Shown in pieces: positions 10,430-20,880 of a stretch of DNA of 64,000 bases. The position numbers and the translations under genes are program-made. The stretch comes from Fasciolopsis buskii (Eukaryota; Platyhelminthes; Trematoda; Plagiorchiida; Fasciolidae): positions 202,039 through 266,038 of the forward strand of contig LUCM01009396.1 in NCBI GenBank assembly GCA_008360955.1, written 5' to 3'. Position 1 is the stretch's first letter, and each line of letters begins with the position of its first letter. A model generated the notes under the pieces. That model saw nothing but the letters and a program-made list of their open reading frames with translations, made no database searches and was not told where the DNA came from.

Positions 10430-12350
10430 GTATTACTACGACTCTCATTTTTACCACCTTCAAACGGGGGAAATTAATAGGATGCTTTCCTCTTCACCAT
10501 CTCTTCAGCCCGACAAGTCATACACTGTCCGCTCCAAACACAGCTGGCGGTACATTACCTAGCGCACTGGTCCCACCGCCACCACTTCCTCCGGTAGGTT
10601 GTTCCAGTCATCCACCACTCGTATGGCAAATGATTTGCTTATGAACTCGGTAGTTATGTGCCTTCTCACAATCATTTTTCCGTACCTTCTTAGTGTTTCG
10701 TTACCCTTGTATGGAATAGGCCCCACGGTGGCCCCGTTTCTTAGTCAAGCCTTTTACAAACTCGGAGGCCCGTAGTACGTCCTTGGTGTACCCGGCTACA
10801 TAGTAATTTGCTGTCTGATAGACCCCCATCGATTCTCGCCCTGAAAGATCTACCCTTCAGATTTTGTGCTATCCAGTTGTTCACCTAAGCTTCAACCCCG
10901 AAAATCTTCGATTCCTGGTGAAGGATCCTACGGTTCACGTAATCAAAAGCCTTCTGAAAGTCCAGATAACAGACTTCCAATCTTTCGCCCATGCCAGTCC
11001 TACCGGTTACTTCGTGCAGGAAGCTTGCAAAGTTGGTCAGACATTAACGATTTTGCCAAAAGCCGTGTTGTTCCACCATCATCAACTTGTTTGCCTGCAG
11101 GTGATTGATTATCCTGTCCTGAAGGACTCTTTCAAGAGTCCTTAGCAAAATATATGTCACACTCCCTTATCTATAGCTGCCACTGTTATCCCTGTCCCTG
11201 CCTTTATGCACCGTTATGACTGTCGAAGTGGAATCAGTCTAATTTCCTGGTGGGTTTTCATTCCCCGCGCGGTCTTTCGCGCAGCTGCTTTAGACTGCAC
11301 AGAAGTATAACAGGCTTTGGGATTGCTTATAGCCGCCCCAGCATCTCGCTCCTGGTAAGCAGTTCGGTGCTGTCGTTGACCGCATGTCATCCACTATCTA
11401 TCTTCTACGTACCCCAGTTAATCCTGATAGCCAATAAAGTCCTAAAATCTCATGAAAGCCGTGATTCTGCTTTTTGATTCTCGATACCACATCCTCCACC
11501 ACGGCGGTAACCCGTTTCGTTTGAGTCTGTATAGTGGTGCAACTAAATTTGTTGTTGTTCTTGGGGTGTTCTTAGTTGTCTATAGCTGACGGTCCGTGTA
11601 GTTGCAACCTCTTTTTACTTCCTATCGAATCTGAAGATCTAAGTCCAGCAGTCTATCTCTGTCTATTCCCGAGAAGTTTCAGCCAAATTTATCAGGGGCT
11701 GCCAGTCCCTGCAGACTCAGTCGCATGCAGATTACGGCGTGGTCGTTCCTACTGGTTGACTCTTCCAACTCATTAGCGCCAAGTCCAGTGCTGAAGATGC
11801 TACACCTATTCTTCATCTAGTTTCTTAATTAATGTGTTGTATCATCTCACTTGCATTCACAAACTGCGGGAGATGATGACCGAAATTACTTTCCGGGGCT
11901 GGCTCGCAAACCCAGTCAACCTCGGGGGCGCTAAAACTCCCAGTAGGAGAAGACTTCCCGCCGACCCTGCGGCCACACCGAAAACAAGAAGCGGTTTGCC
12001 CTCCTCCGCTAGCGTCAACCCCAGGCATCGGTGCACATATACAACATAGATCCTGGGGGCGCCACCTCTGGCGTTGACTTTCGGAGCCTGTATCTTTCGG
12101 TATGCAGTTTATGACTCTCCTGAACATCGTACTTTTTAGCCACCAGTATCAGCTTTACGGTTCCATTCTTCCATCCTCTCTACGTACTTTATAGAGTTAC
12201 TAAACCTGCATCAATGACTTAGCGCATCTCTACCCCAGATGCAATTACGTTTCAGTGACAGCCACCATATCTGCATCCAAAGTCCGGAGTTTTAACACCG
12301 GCCACTTGTTACCCACACTTGCAATAAATTTGCAGGTCACTCTTTTAACT
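10430..12350 (-). mobile_element. CR1/jockey-like LINE, degenerate endonuclease and RT
   Basis: Read from 12350 downward on the minus strand. An island with LKLRTLDADMVAVTET (about 12310-12250) is the N-terminal endonuclease motif of CR1-like elements (the '..DVIAVTETW' block). Further on, at 11130-10900, are islands such as IINHLQANK, EVTGRTG and LDFQKAFDYVNRRIL (RT palm with the FDYVNR box). At 10800-10560 a KGNETLRRYGKMIVRRH..IRVVDDWNNLPEEVV block is the typical CR1 C-terminus. Every island is in a different frame, so the copy is old and dead. Confidence 0.65.
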
Positions 12351-14329
12351 TCCCTTCGTCGTCCTTTTGGCCGCTGAACAGGTGTTGTCGCTTTCCCGGA
12401 ACTCGCTTACTAGGGCCTCACTCGTTTTTTCGCGTGACAATTGAGACCCCCGCCACCACCTGTCCAGAGTTCGCTCCCAGCCCTGCCCTACAGGGTGGCA
12501 TTCAATTGCCTTCCCTCACCCAACTTTTGGATTCTGAGTTTGAAGTTTGCAGCCGCGCGGTATTTAATACTGGCGATTTCTCCTTTGCGTCCTTAGCCTT
12601 GATCTAGCTGACGGCAGTATCATTCGGCTCTATGGTAACCCCACCTGTAGCAAATAATTCAATGTATTTTCTGACACCAAGAACCTGTCCCTATGTCGTG
12701 GATTAGCTAGTTCCACCAGTGTTCCGGCATCTTGAGTCACTGCCCTCCTGTCATCGTCCCAAGCGACGTACACTTTTGATAGCTACATGCTGCGGTGCTT
12801 CCACAGTTCGAGGCAGATTCACTTCGTGTTAGCTTATAACCTTTTCCCTCTACTTCCCGCCCTTCATAAAGAGCTCCGAGATTCCATGGATGACGTTATT
12901 GTGATTCCTCCCAGTGCGACATCGCTGAATTCCCGCACACTATTTGATTCCGGGCCCATCTGACGTAAGTTTTGCTTTGCACTCCTTAGCGCTTCGCTTA
13001 TTTTCGAGTATCGTTTCTCCGAGTCGATGACTTTCCTTAATCATGCTTTTGAGCCTAAACTCTGCCGTCACAGGCACAATCTTCGGCCCTTGTTTTACAC
13101 CTGGTTCGCTTTTATCCCTTGCTTCTGCTGCCTGCATGATAATGCTCCCTTTCTGCCGACGTTAAAACGTACATTCTTCGAGATTTCTATTGCTTCCGGA
13201 CCTGTGTGGCGAGCAGAGTCTACGCTAGTGAGCTCTTCCCTTATTGCATGTGCCCAAACTCTTCTTTCTTTCCAAATAAATGGTTATCTTTACCCTGTAA
13301 ATGTTTTAGAAACCAATTACAATCAGTGTCATCCAACTCCACGCTATTCCTGTCACCTACCTGCTGCAAGGTTTGCCGATGGCCTATCTCAATGTTCCCC
13401 TGGATGGCGCTTGTACCGACGTCTTGCAAGAAGGCCAAACCCGGCTTAGATTGTCTAATTGACAGTACAACTGATAAATGTTCTTCATCGGGCCCCTACA
13501 CACACGGCGGAACCATTTAGTGCACGTATCGCACCGAATCCTTGTTATCACTCCGCATCTGGGGCAGCAAGGTCCCCATACTTCGCGTTCTGTCGAGGGA
13601 TTCGCTCTGAACCTCTAGCCTGTAATCCCCCCATTCGGTCTACCCATAAGTTATGGCAACCGAGCCAAATAAAATCGGAATCAAAACCATTCATTACTAG
13701 GTCCATTTGAGAAGAATGATCGTTCGGGAGCAAAAACATCTTCGGCCGCTGACCTTCGTGCACCCTCTATTCCCGATTAGCTGCGGGGATTTTCGGATTC
13801 TCTAATCTTGTTCTTCTCAGTCTCATGTATGAGGCCACGCTGCGGTGCAGTGCAGTTTATTTCTCATTCCCGTCATTTTTAAAAAGGGAATAAATTACGT
13901 TCGCTGCCCCAACCGTTCTCGGCTCCACACCTTACACATTGTTCTCCCCAAAAACAGGCATACATGCGCACTGATCACACTTTTACTACTTCCTCTGTCA
14001 ACAGTTTCCATCTATTCACCACTCGTAATTGAAGCCATTCACTTTTCGGCAAAACCATAGAGCGCTGTCGCAATCTTTTTCCCGTTACCTCTTAGTATTT
14101 CACTCCCCACCTGAAATAGGTCTTCAGTTTCTTAATCACTTTAAGGTCTGCATGAAGCCACCTCTTTCCCCACATCTATCCAGGGAGCAAAGGACAAGTA
14201 ATTTCAGTCTGTCCTCGCATTCCACCTGTTTCAGTTTTCCAGAAAAGGTGTAAAAACACTGTGCCTTTTCCAGCGCTTTAATATCTCCTACCAAATACAG
14301 TCTTAAGGCCTGGATACAAAATTAAAAGA
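12351..14329 (-). other. Mostly unassigned; possible LINE ORF1 remnants
   Basis: Minus-strand frames 13137-12940 and 13438-13241 are rich in Lys, Glu and Gln and look helix-forming, as expected for a LINE ORF1 coiled coil. They lie upstream of the endonuclease remnant near 12310 in the same orientation. No zinc knuckle or RRM was seen, so the assignment is only positional. Confidence 0.3.
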
Positions 14330-14950
14330 GCGGTCAGTCAAGTTCCTTGAATTTCGGCTGGAACACTTTGGACCGCCTAGATCCTGCAGTCTTCCTGAGT
14401 TCGCGTGAGGCACACCATGACACTATCTTTTGTACCAGACTAAGCCAAAGTCCGCGCTCAATATCCCGTAGCCGCTTGCTTGTTACGTCCGTTCCATCGG
14501 GCTTGGTACTCAGTTGTGTGCTTGTGGCCACGTTGGTGGGCTTTTCCTTCAGTGGGACGCTTGTCCCTGCTCAAGCTCAATGGAAGATCTCTTATCGGCT
14601 GCCGATAGACTTCATTCAGATTCCTCTGGATATCTCCACTGTTCATTGTCCCCATTAAGTGGATATCGTTTGAAGGTACAAGACACGGATTCTTGAATGC
14701 TTTCGTTATGTCATTGGCATAAATCAGGAGGAGCAGTGGTCCCAGAAAAGACATCTAAGACACCCCTCCGAACAGCGATCCTACATCTGGTGAACAACCT
14801 TCGCATCTCACCCTGATAGATCCATTATTGGAACTCTGGGTTGTCCAGTTGCTCACCTTAGCCTCCTCCTCAAAAGATCGATTCAGCCGAGTCGACTTGA
14901 GCTGACTTGAGTTCAATCCAGATCAGTTAGGTTCATTTCATTTCAGTTTG
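14330..14950 (-). mobile_element. CR1/jockey-like LINE RT fragment
   Basis: Minus-strand frame 14754-14458 starts MSFLGPLLLLIYANDITKAF, the 'SVLGPLLFLIYINDL' box of CR1-like RT. It is followed by a degraded ADD box (SNDIHLMGT) and RNLNEVYRQ. Downstream at 14531-14334 is a TSKRLRDIERGLW region. The catalytic ADD motif is altered to SND, which would kill the enzyme. It is separate from the copy at 10430-12350. Confidence 0.7.
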
Positions 14951-15149
14951 GTTTGCACAGGACGGAATTGGTCGCAACTATCAAATGACGGCAGAAACCT
15001 CTGTGTTGCCATGACTTTTCATAGGCTTTTAGCACTGCGCGGGATTTCTGTCCGTTATTTTCTGAAATGCGAGCTGTTGAAACCTGATGGTACACATAAT
15101 TATTTGCACAGTTTCCCTTAAAACTTAAAGATAAAGTGGAAAAATGAAG

Positions 15150-15600
15150 ATGACATGCCCCGGCTCCATTTATAATAATAATAATGGGTATATTACTTGA
15201 CATTTGAGAGGCGTGCACAAATATGGCGCAGTGAAAATTCCTAAAACAAAAATTTAGTCGGTAAGATGCAGTGCCTGTGCTCTCATGAACATAACCTGCA
15301 ATAAGATAGACTAAACGCGAGTTTCCGAGCTTTAAATCAGAGCTAGATAATCCATCGCCAAAACCTTCTAGGGCTGACTATGAGTCGCGCACTGCGAGTC
15401 AATCTATGCTTAAGCGCATCAATGGTGCGTATCGCAGGTGCAAAATTTGGCCAGGAAGCAATGGTGGGCGTTGTCAAATAGCCGGATTCATCAAAAATCG
15501 GGAGGGTAATATGGTAAAATTGAAGATCAATATGGATATAATAACGGGAGCGAGAAGAGTGAAAATCACATATCATATGAAGTCGACGGATAATGGTAAT
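15150..15600 (+). repeat. Dispersed repeat family, copy 1
   Basis: The 15406-15600 part encodes, on the plus strand, a frame starting MLKRINGAYRRCKIWPGSNGG. Close relatives are on the minus strand at 26094-26400 (MFQCIKVAHRRRKIRLGSNGG) and 30370-30500 (MFKCIKGAQRRHKIYRRADGG). A second island at about 15150-15240 (CATGCC..ATAATAATAATAATG) has relatives at 22245-22330, 26470-26560 and 27690-27790. The element type is unknown; it could be a SINE or a LINE UTR. Confidence 0.6.
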
Positions 15601-16435
15601 TAACAACATTCAATAGTCAAAATAACGCTTGAGATGAGACAGCTAGAGACCTTTAAGGTTGAATCAAACAATTTACGAGACGAAAATATATGAAGAACTC
15701 TGGACAGAGAGACAATGGAACTCACAAAAATGGCCACTGGGCTTATGAGGCTGGGAGTAGATTGTGATGTGTGGCGGGAAGAAAACCAGTACGTGCAAGA
15801 TTTACAATCAATCCTTAGATAGATGCCATGAATGACTTATTTTGTACTTGTTTTATATCGGAGATTATAGTGTTCTGTGGCGATAGGTGTCTGGAGGTTG
15901 GGGGTTTGCGGGACATTTCATTAGTGTTAGTAACTGTTTGGCCAATCATAGTGGTTCATCTGAGATGAGGCACCCGGGGCGGTCATTGACGTTGATTTGT
16001 TTCTCTTAGGGTTACACGGACAGGTATTAGAGCGTCAGGTTCGGATAGAAGGGGACAGGCAACCAGCGCAAAGGATGGAGTGGAGCTCTTGGCGAGAGTT
16101 TGCGTTGTCTCTGTAGTCATTGGCGAGACTGGAGAAGGGCCGGAGAGAGAGGGCAGTCTGGAATTTGTTCCGGCTGATGTTAATGCGGGTAAACAAAAAT
16201 TGGAAACGGCGATATCAGTCAGCTTCTTTCGAAGATTACAGAGACCAGACGACTGTCTTGAAATGCACAGAAAGTAGTTTTCCGTTGACGGGACGTGTGC
16301 AAAGAACGCCGTCTGCTTTCTCCCTATAGGATGAATGACATAGTCAGTCGTAGGCTGCATGGCTTTTATTTGTGACGCGTTCCTCTTTCATCTTCTGACA
16401 TCCTTGCACATGCAGATTACCTTGGTTTGATAGGA
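15601..16435. other. Unassigned
   Basis: A 125-codon minus-strand frame (16360-15983) is Ser/Thr/Pro-rich with a FLCISRQSSGLCNLRKK segment. It shows no domain I recognise and no clear splice sites at both ends. Confidence 0.25.
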
Positions 16436-16510
16436 AGGATGGCGCAGTGGTTAGGGAATAAAGTCCCTATTTATTCTGTTTTTGAAACTCGCCTGGTGTA
16501 CATGCTACAG
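16436..16510 (+). repeat. tRNA-like promoter remnant (possible SINE head)
   Basis: TGGCGCAGTGG at 16439-16449 fits the RNA polymerase III A-box consensus exactly. About 35 nt later TTTTGAAACTCGCC resembles a damaged B box. There is no convincing cloverleaf, so a functional tRNA is unlikely; a tRNA-derived SINE or a pseudo-tRNA fits better. Confidence 0.35.
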
Positions 16511-17997
16511 GGAATCAATTATAACTGATCATGTGGTCAACCGCTGATATTTTCTACTTCCCATTGCCAGAAAAGGATATAACTGAATGGGTCGAGGATG
16601 GCAGCTTGGGCTGGATGCCAGGAAGAGAAGTCGTAGAGAGGAAAGAAGGGAGAAGCACAAGAATATTGGGATCAGTAATTTATGCTTGAACAGGACGATA
16701 GCAACTCGTACCACATTGTAGTTTCAGTAAGCTTGCATGAATGATTGAGAAAGGAGAATGACGGCAGTTATTATAGACGTCAGCATACATACATGGTATG
16801 CGGTTGGGAGGGGCATATTGAAAAATAGAGGGTGGTGGTGAAGCACAAGTGGATAGTCCGATGAGCTACTTACCCAGACCGCCCAACAACCCAACCAGGT
16901 GCTTATCTACCGAACAAGGGCGGTGTGAGTTTCCCCTTTGCAGGGTCGGGTCTGGGCGGATGGCATACATATCCATTATAAAAGGTGACCCATTCCTTCG
17001 CAGCCCGAGTTTGCTTTGGTTGCTGGGAATGGTTGAGCCCATAGTTCCATAATTCTTCCGCCTGACTTTAATTTTCCGCCTCGTTTTTTCGCAACTGCTG
17101 TGGGTGGTCTGTTTTCCCCACGTTAGGAGATGCTGAAGCAAACCTGCCGCAGTAATTTAGGTTTTCGCACGGACTAAGGAAACAAAGTGCGGATAAGCAA
17201 GCATACGGAGGATAGTGGTTTATGCCATAAAACAGACCTGTCCGTAGGGCTCTGTCATCGTCAACGCCGTTTCCTGTTTTCGTTAACGAGTGCTGCTCGA
17301 ATCTCACTAACGTAGACTTGTGTGTTGCATAAGTGAATCAAATCGTCTGTGTGATGTGGACAGATTTTCCTTTTTTATAAATGAAACTAGGAAGGGTAAT
17401 TATGGGAAAAGAATCTACCTGATTCGAGTCGGCAGTTTATCGGGGATCAAAGTGAGTACGTAGAAAGAGTAAAAGAAACCTCGAGTGTCTTCTCTGATGA
17501 AATGTCTACGAAGAGAGAAATTAGTTCTGGCAACATCCAGCAAAGAAATCTATGGGGAAAGGAACCAGGAGTGAGAAGATCGATATAAGGAGGGTTAACC
17601 GGGGTTATAGCTGCCATAGAATCCAGCATCCTTGTGCTATCACGGACCTTGATGTTACTTAGTTTTGTTGGCTGAGATCCAGATCTTAGAGGCTTTACCA
17701 TAGTAACTGGTACAATCTTAACCAAACTTCCTAGGCCCGAGTCTCTGAGAGATAACGGTCCTATATACGACTATGGGTTTGAACAGTCAGTAGTTTCCAA
17801 ACTGCGCTTTTGAAGGCGATGGCAATGAATTCCACAAGGAAAAATATTTCACAATAAAAAGATTCAACCTAGGTTTGGCTGGTAATGGAGAATTTATGTG
17901 GTAAGGCGACCAGGGTAGTACCGAGAAGTATGGGAGTGAATGGGAAATCGGGGAAGACATATCCATGGTATTTGCACGTCTGCAAGTTGGGAAGCTT
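16511..17997. other. Unassigned
   Basis: Only short frames without recognisable motifs on either strand. No exon with flanking splice signals stood out. Confidence 0.3.
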
Positions 17998-18170
17998 TGG
18001 GCCTAGAGGTGGGCCAGGGGTAGGTACCTCCTTAAAATGATTACGACTAATCCGTTTACCCAGCGATCAGCGAGGGTTAATCTTCGGTGGTGTCCGTATT
18101 AGGCTAGCGTACCAGGTTCTCTTGCGCCCTCAGATTGAGTGTAATGGAAAGCAGGGGGTGGGATGTGTGT
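17998..18170 (-). repeat. CR1-like LINE 3' UTR segment, copy 1
   Basis: Shares long islands with 25243-25395: TAGGTACCTCCTTAAAATG versus TAGATCCACCCTTAAAATG, and TTAGGTTCTCTTGCGCCCTC-like strings at the far end. It abuts the 3' end of the minus-strand RT at 18171, which identifies the pair as a LINE 3' UTR. Confidence 0.6.
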
Positions 18171-18895
18171 TTAGAAATCGATGGCTGACTCAAAGGCACG
18201 ATCTTCCGAGATAGGGGTGTTGGTCAACCGAAGGACTCGGGTGACACCTAGATAAGTTTTTAAGGCAGCCTTAAAACTGGATTGGTTCTGTATGCACCGA
18301 ATGCTAATGGGAAATTTGTTCTGAAGTTTGGCATAAACAAAAAGGATGAAATGCGACTTTAAAGAGGATTTGGCAATTTCTACATGGATGGTTAGGGACC
18401 TATGACGGAGAGGGTAGCGCTTGGCAGAGGAGAATATAGGTGGGTCGGTGGCGAAGGAGCGCCTATTCACCGAGTTATGCAGAAAAGCTAGGTTGATTTT
18501 CAGTCGCCGTATCCAAAGTGGCTCACGTTTGAGGGCTAGACGGCGTTCCTTGTAATCCAGAGTCATCGACCAACCTACCACTTGCTTAGTGAAGCGTCTC
18601 TGAAAAATTTCAATGGAAATTTCACCCAATTTAGACAAGCTGGGGTATATCAAAGTGCCATACTCATTGGGCGAAAAATCAGAAATACATTTCTCCTAGC
18701 TTGAGCCGACTGAACAATTGCGTGCTCTGAAAAATATAGAGGCCGAGTAGTTGAGACCAAGGTCACGGATTGTGGGTTTACACGCAGTAGGAGATCCACG
18801 TAGCCAAATTAAATCTTTTGGCAGTGTACACCTCTATGTGAGTATTCCGCTTTTATTGGCACGGAAGCTAATCATCCAGGAGGTATACCAGTCGT
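18171..18895 (-). mobile_element. CR1-like LINE, C-terminal part of RT protein
   Basis: Frame 18653-18171 (160 codons) contains YPSLSKLGEISIEIFQRRFTK, LDYKERRLALKREPLWIRRLK and later FKAALKTYLGVTRVLRLTN. This order (an RRxTK region, an RL..L..EPLxxRR motif, then an FK..L.. tail) is typical of the thumb and C-terminus of CR1/jockey RTs. It continues the RT at 19564-18896 with a frame break. Confidence 0.75.
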
Positions 18896-19564
18896 TTAAA
18901 GCAGACAAATCGGCACAAATGTCTCTAACCGCAGTACTAACTTCATTTGACTTAAAGGGCAAATTATTTTTATGTCATCAGCAAACAGGAAAGGGACGCC
19001 GTGAGAGATTGAATTTAGTGCATCATTAATGTACATAAGGAATAGAAGGGAACCAAGTACGCTGCCTTGTACGACACCACTAGTAGCAGGTCCGGGATTA
19101 GAGGTATAGCCATCACTTGAGACAATATGTGATATTTGGGTTAGGTAAATCGAGAGCCAGGATAAAAGAGGATCGGTGATGCCAGAGGGGCTTACTTTGG
19201 ATAAAAGGTGCGGATGAGGGACGTGATCAAATGCCTTAGGCATATCGAGGTAGAATACTGCGAATGCCATATCCCGGTTTGCTGGGTTGGTTAGAAGGTT
19301 CAGGAAGTCAAAGTGACAGGTGGAGCAAGAACGGGATGTTAGCCAGTCAGAGAGCGCTCTCATCGAACACACTTGGGGCCTTTTGAAAAACTTCCACTTT
19401 TGTGCGGAGCACAGCGCTCTCGGCAGCGTGTTCCAGAGCGGAACAACCCGGTTCTTGAATAGCCGCGCTCTCAATTCTGGCCCACAGTAGCTCCTCTGTG
19501 GCTTCAGCCTATTCCTCCTTGTGCCCCACATGGAAGCAAACAACAAATGGTCGAAAGCCCCCAT
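18896..19564 (-). mobile_element. CR1-like LINE RT, 222-codon frame fused to a second element's tail
   Basis: The second part (from about residue 85) is a clear RT: FYLDMPKAFDHVPHPHLLSKV, GVVQGSVLGSLLFLMYIND and FLFADDIKIICPL, with the catalytic FADD box intact. The first part, FDHLLFASMWGTRRNRLKPQRS..RARLFKNRVVPLWNTLP, is instead a C-terminal CR1 block normally found after the RT. The two are joined in frame. The simplest reading is one truncated CR1 copy inserted into or next to another, with the frame preserved by chance. No upstream endonuclease was seen. Confidence 0.8.
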
Positions 19565-19639
19565 GCCATTTGTCGAGAAGGCCTCTTTTTAACAAGTAAT
19601 AACCTTATGGAAAAGTTTGCTGAAGAACAGGTGCTAAAC

Positions 19640-20880
19640 TTCCTTACCACTTACAATCTTATCAACCCATTCTAACAAGTCTTCCTGAAAAGCCGGTCTT
19701 GTCAGTTTGATTTCTTCAACCTACTTATCAGGGGGCTAGTTCTAACCGGTTGATACTCCTAATCGTTTTGGACATGTCAAAAGCATTTGATCGCATCTTC
19801 CGCTCCAGGCTTCTCGCCAAAATTAGGACATATGGAATAGGAAATCTGCTGTTATCATGGTTATCATCCAATATTCCTGAAAATTTTCAGACAGTCAATA
19901 TTAACGGTTGCTTTCCCAGGCTTTCGCTATTACCAACTGGGTTGTTCAGGATGGAGTCATTGGTTCTGCTCTGTTCCCGCTATATACAGATGGTATTTTC
20001 ACGGTTATTCGTCACGGCACACCATTCGTTTTTGCGGTGGAAATTAAAATAGCGTATCCTTTCGAATTCGGCTCATTTAACTCGCCGCTTGCACTTATCA
20101 ATGAAGACCCAAAGTTTCTTGATAACTGATGTTGTGAGTGGCCTATGAGGTTCACTGCAGACAAGAGTTCTCTAATAACATAAATGCCAAATCTCTCCGA
20201 GCCCCCTCTCTATAAATGGCATGCCTACTTCCGCATCATGTGCGGCGAAGGATTTAGGGCCACGTCACTCCTGCTCTTTTAACTTTTATAGGCAAGCCTA
20301 CCACGAAATCGCTGTGGCTATCAGAACCGCGACAATGATCGCAAGGGCACTTCGTAATCAAGATTGCAGGATTATCACCTTTAAGTCCTACGCTAGGCCC
20401 TATCTCGAATATTGCCCGACTATCTTCACGACTATGCGTAAAGTTGATCAAATCGCAATGGGGAATGTACAGAGGGCTTATTTTGTGTCCTATTTCTTAC
20501 CAAAACCATAGGGCAAGATGCGAACTGCCTGGCCTTGAACCACTATGGCTTCGAAGGGTCATGTTAAACCTTGAATGTCTCCTGCATTCCTCATTCTGCT
20601 ACAAACGTCGTACACGAGGCTGATAGTTCCCCGTGTCCACTTCGTAACAGATACTACTCGTTGGAACTACCCCTGACTCGATTCTCGATCAGGGCAAAAT
20701 TCTTCACATTTGCTTACCTTCAACTGCAGAAAATACTCCCCAGTTCCCAGCGGCCCTGCCCAAGTTTATTGCAATTGAAAAGCCAGCTAAAAAAGTTACT
20801 AGATGTCCCGCTCCTAATTCACCTTACCCAAGCTGACATTGGGTTAGACAAGGCCCACTGACGTGAGTGATAATTCTGAT
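19640..20880 (+). mobile_element. CR1-like LINE RT, plus strand, degenerate
   Basis: Plus-strand islands in order: LVLDMSKAFDRIFRSRLLAKI-like at 19750-19820, NWVVQDGVIGSALFPLYTDG at about 19930-19990, FVFAVEIKIAYPF where FADDIK is expected (about 20030), FKSYARPYLEYCPTIF at about 20380-20430, and a C-terminal RFSIRAKFF..PSLLQLKSQLKKLL..TQADIGLDKAH near 20680-20860. The catalytic Asp pair is lost (AVE for ADD) and there are several frameshifts. Its 5' side faces the minus-strand copy at 18171-19564. Confidence 0.75.

Noticed and set aside
11825..12127. 100-codon Cys/Arg-rich minus-strand frame as a zinc-finger gene
   Set aside because: The Cys spacing fits no finger I know, and it overlaps a decayed CR1-like endonuclease region.
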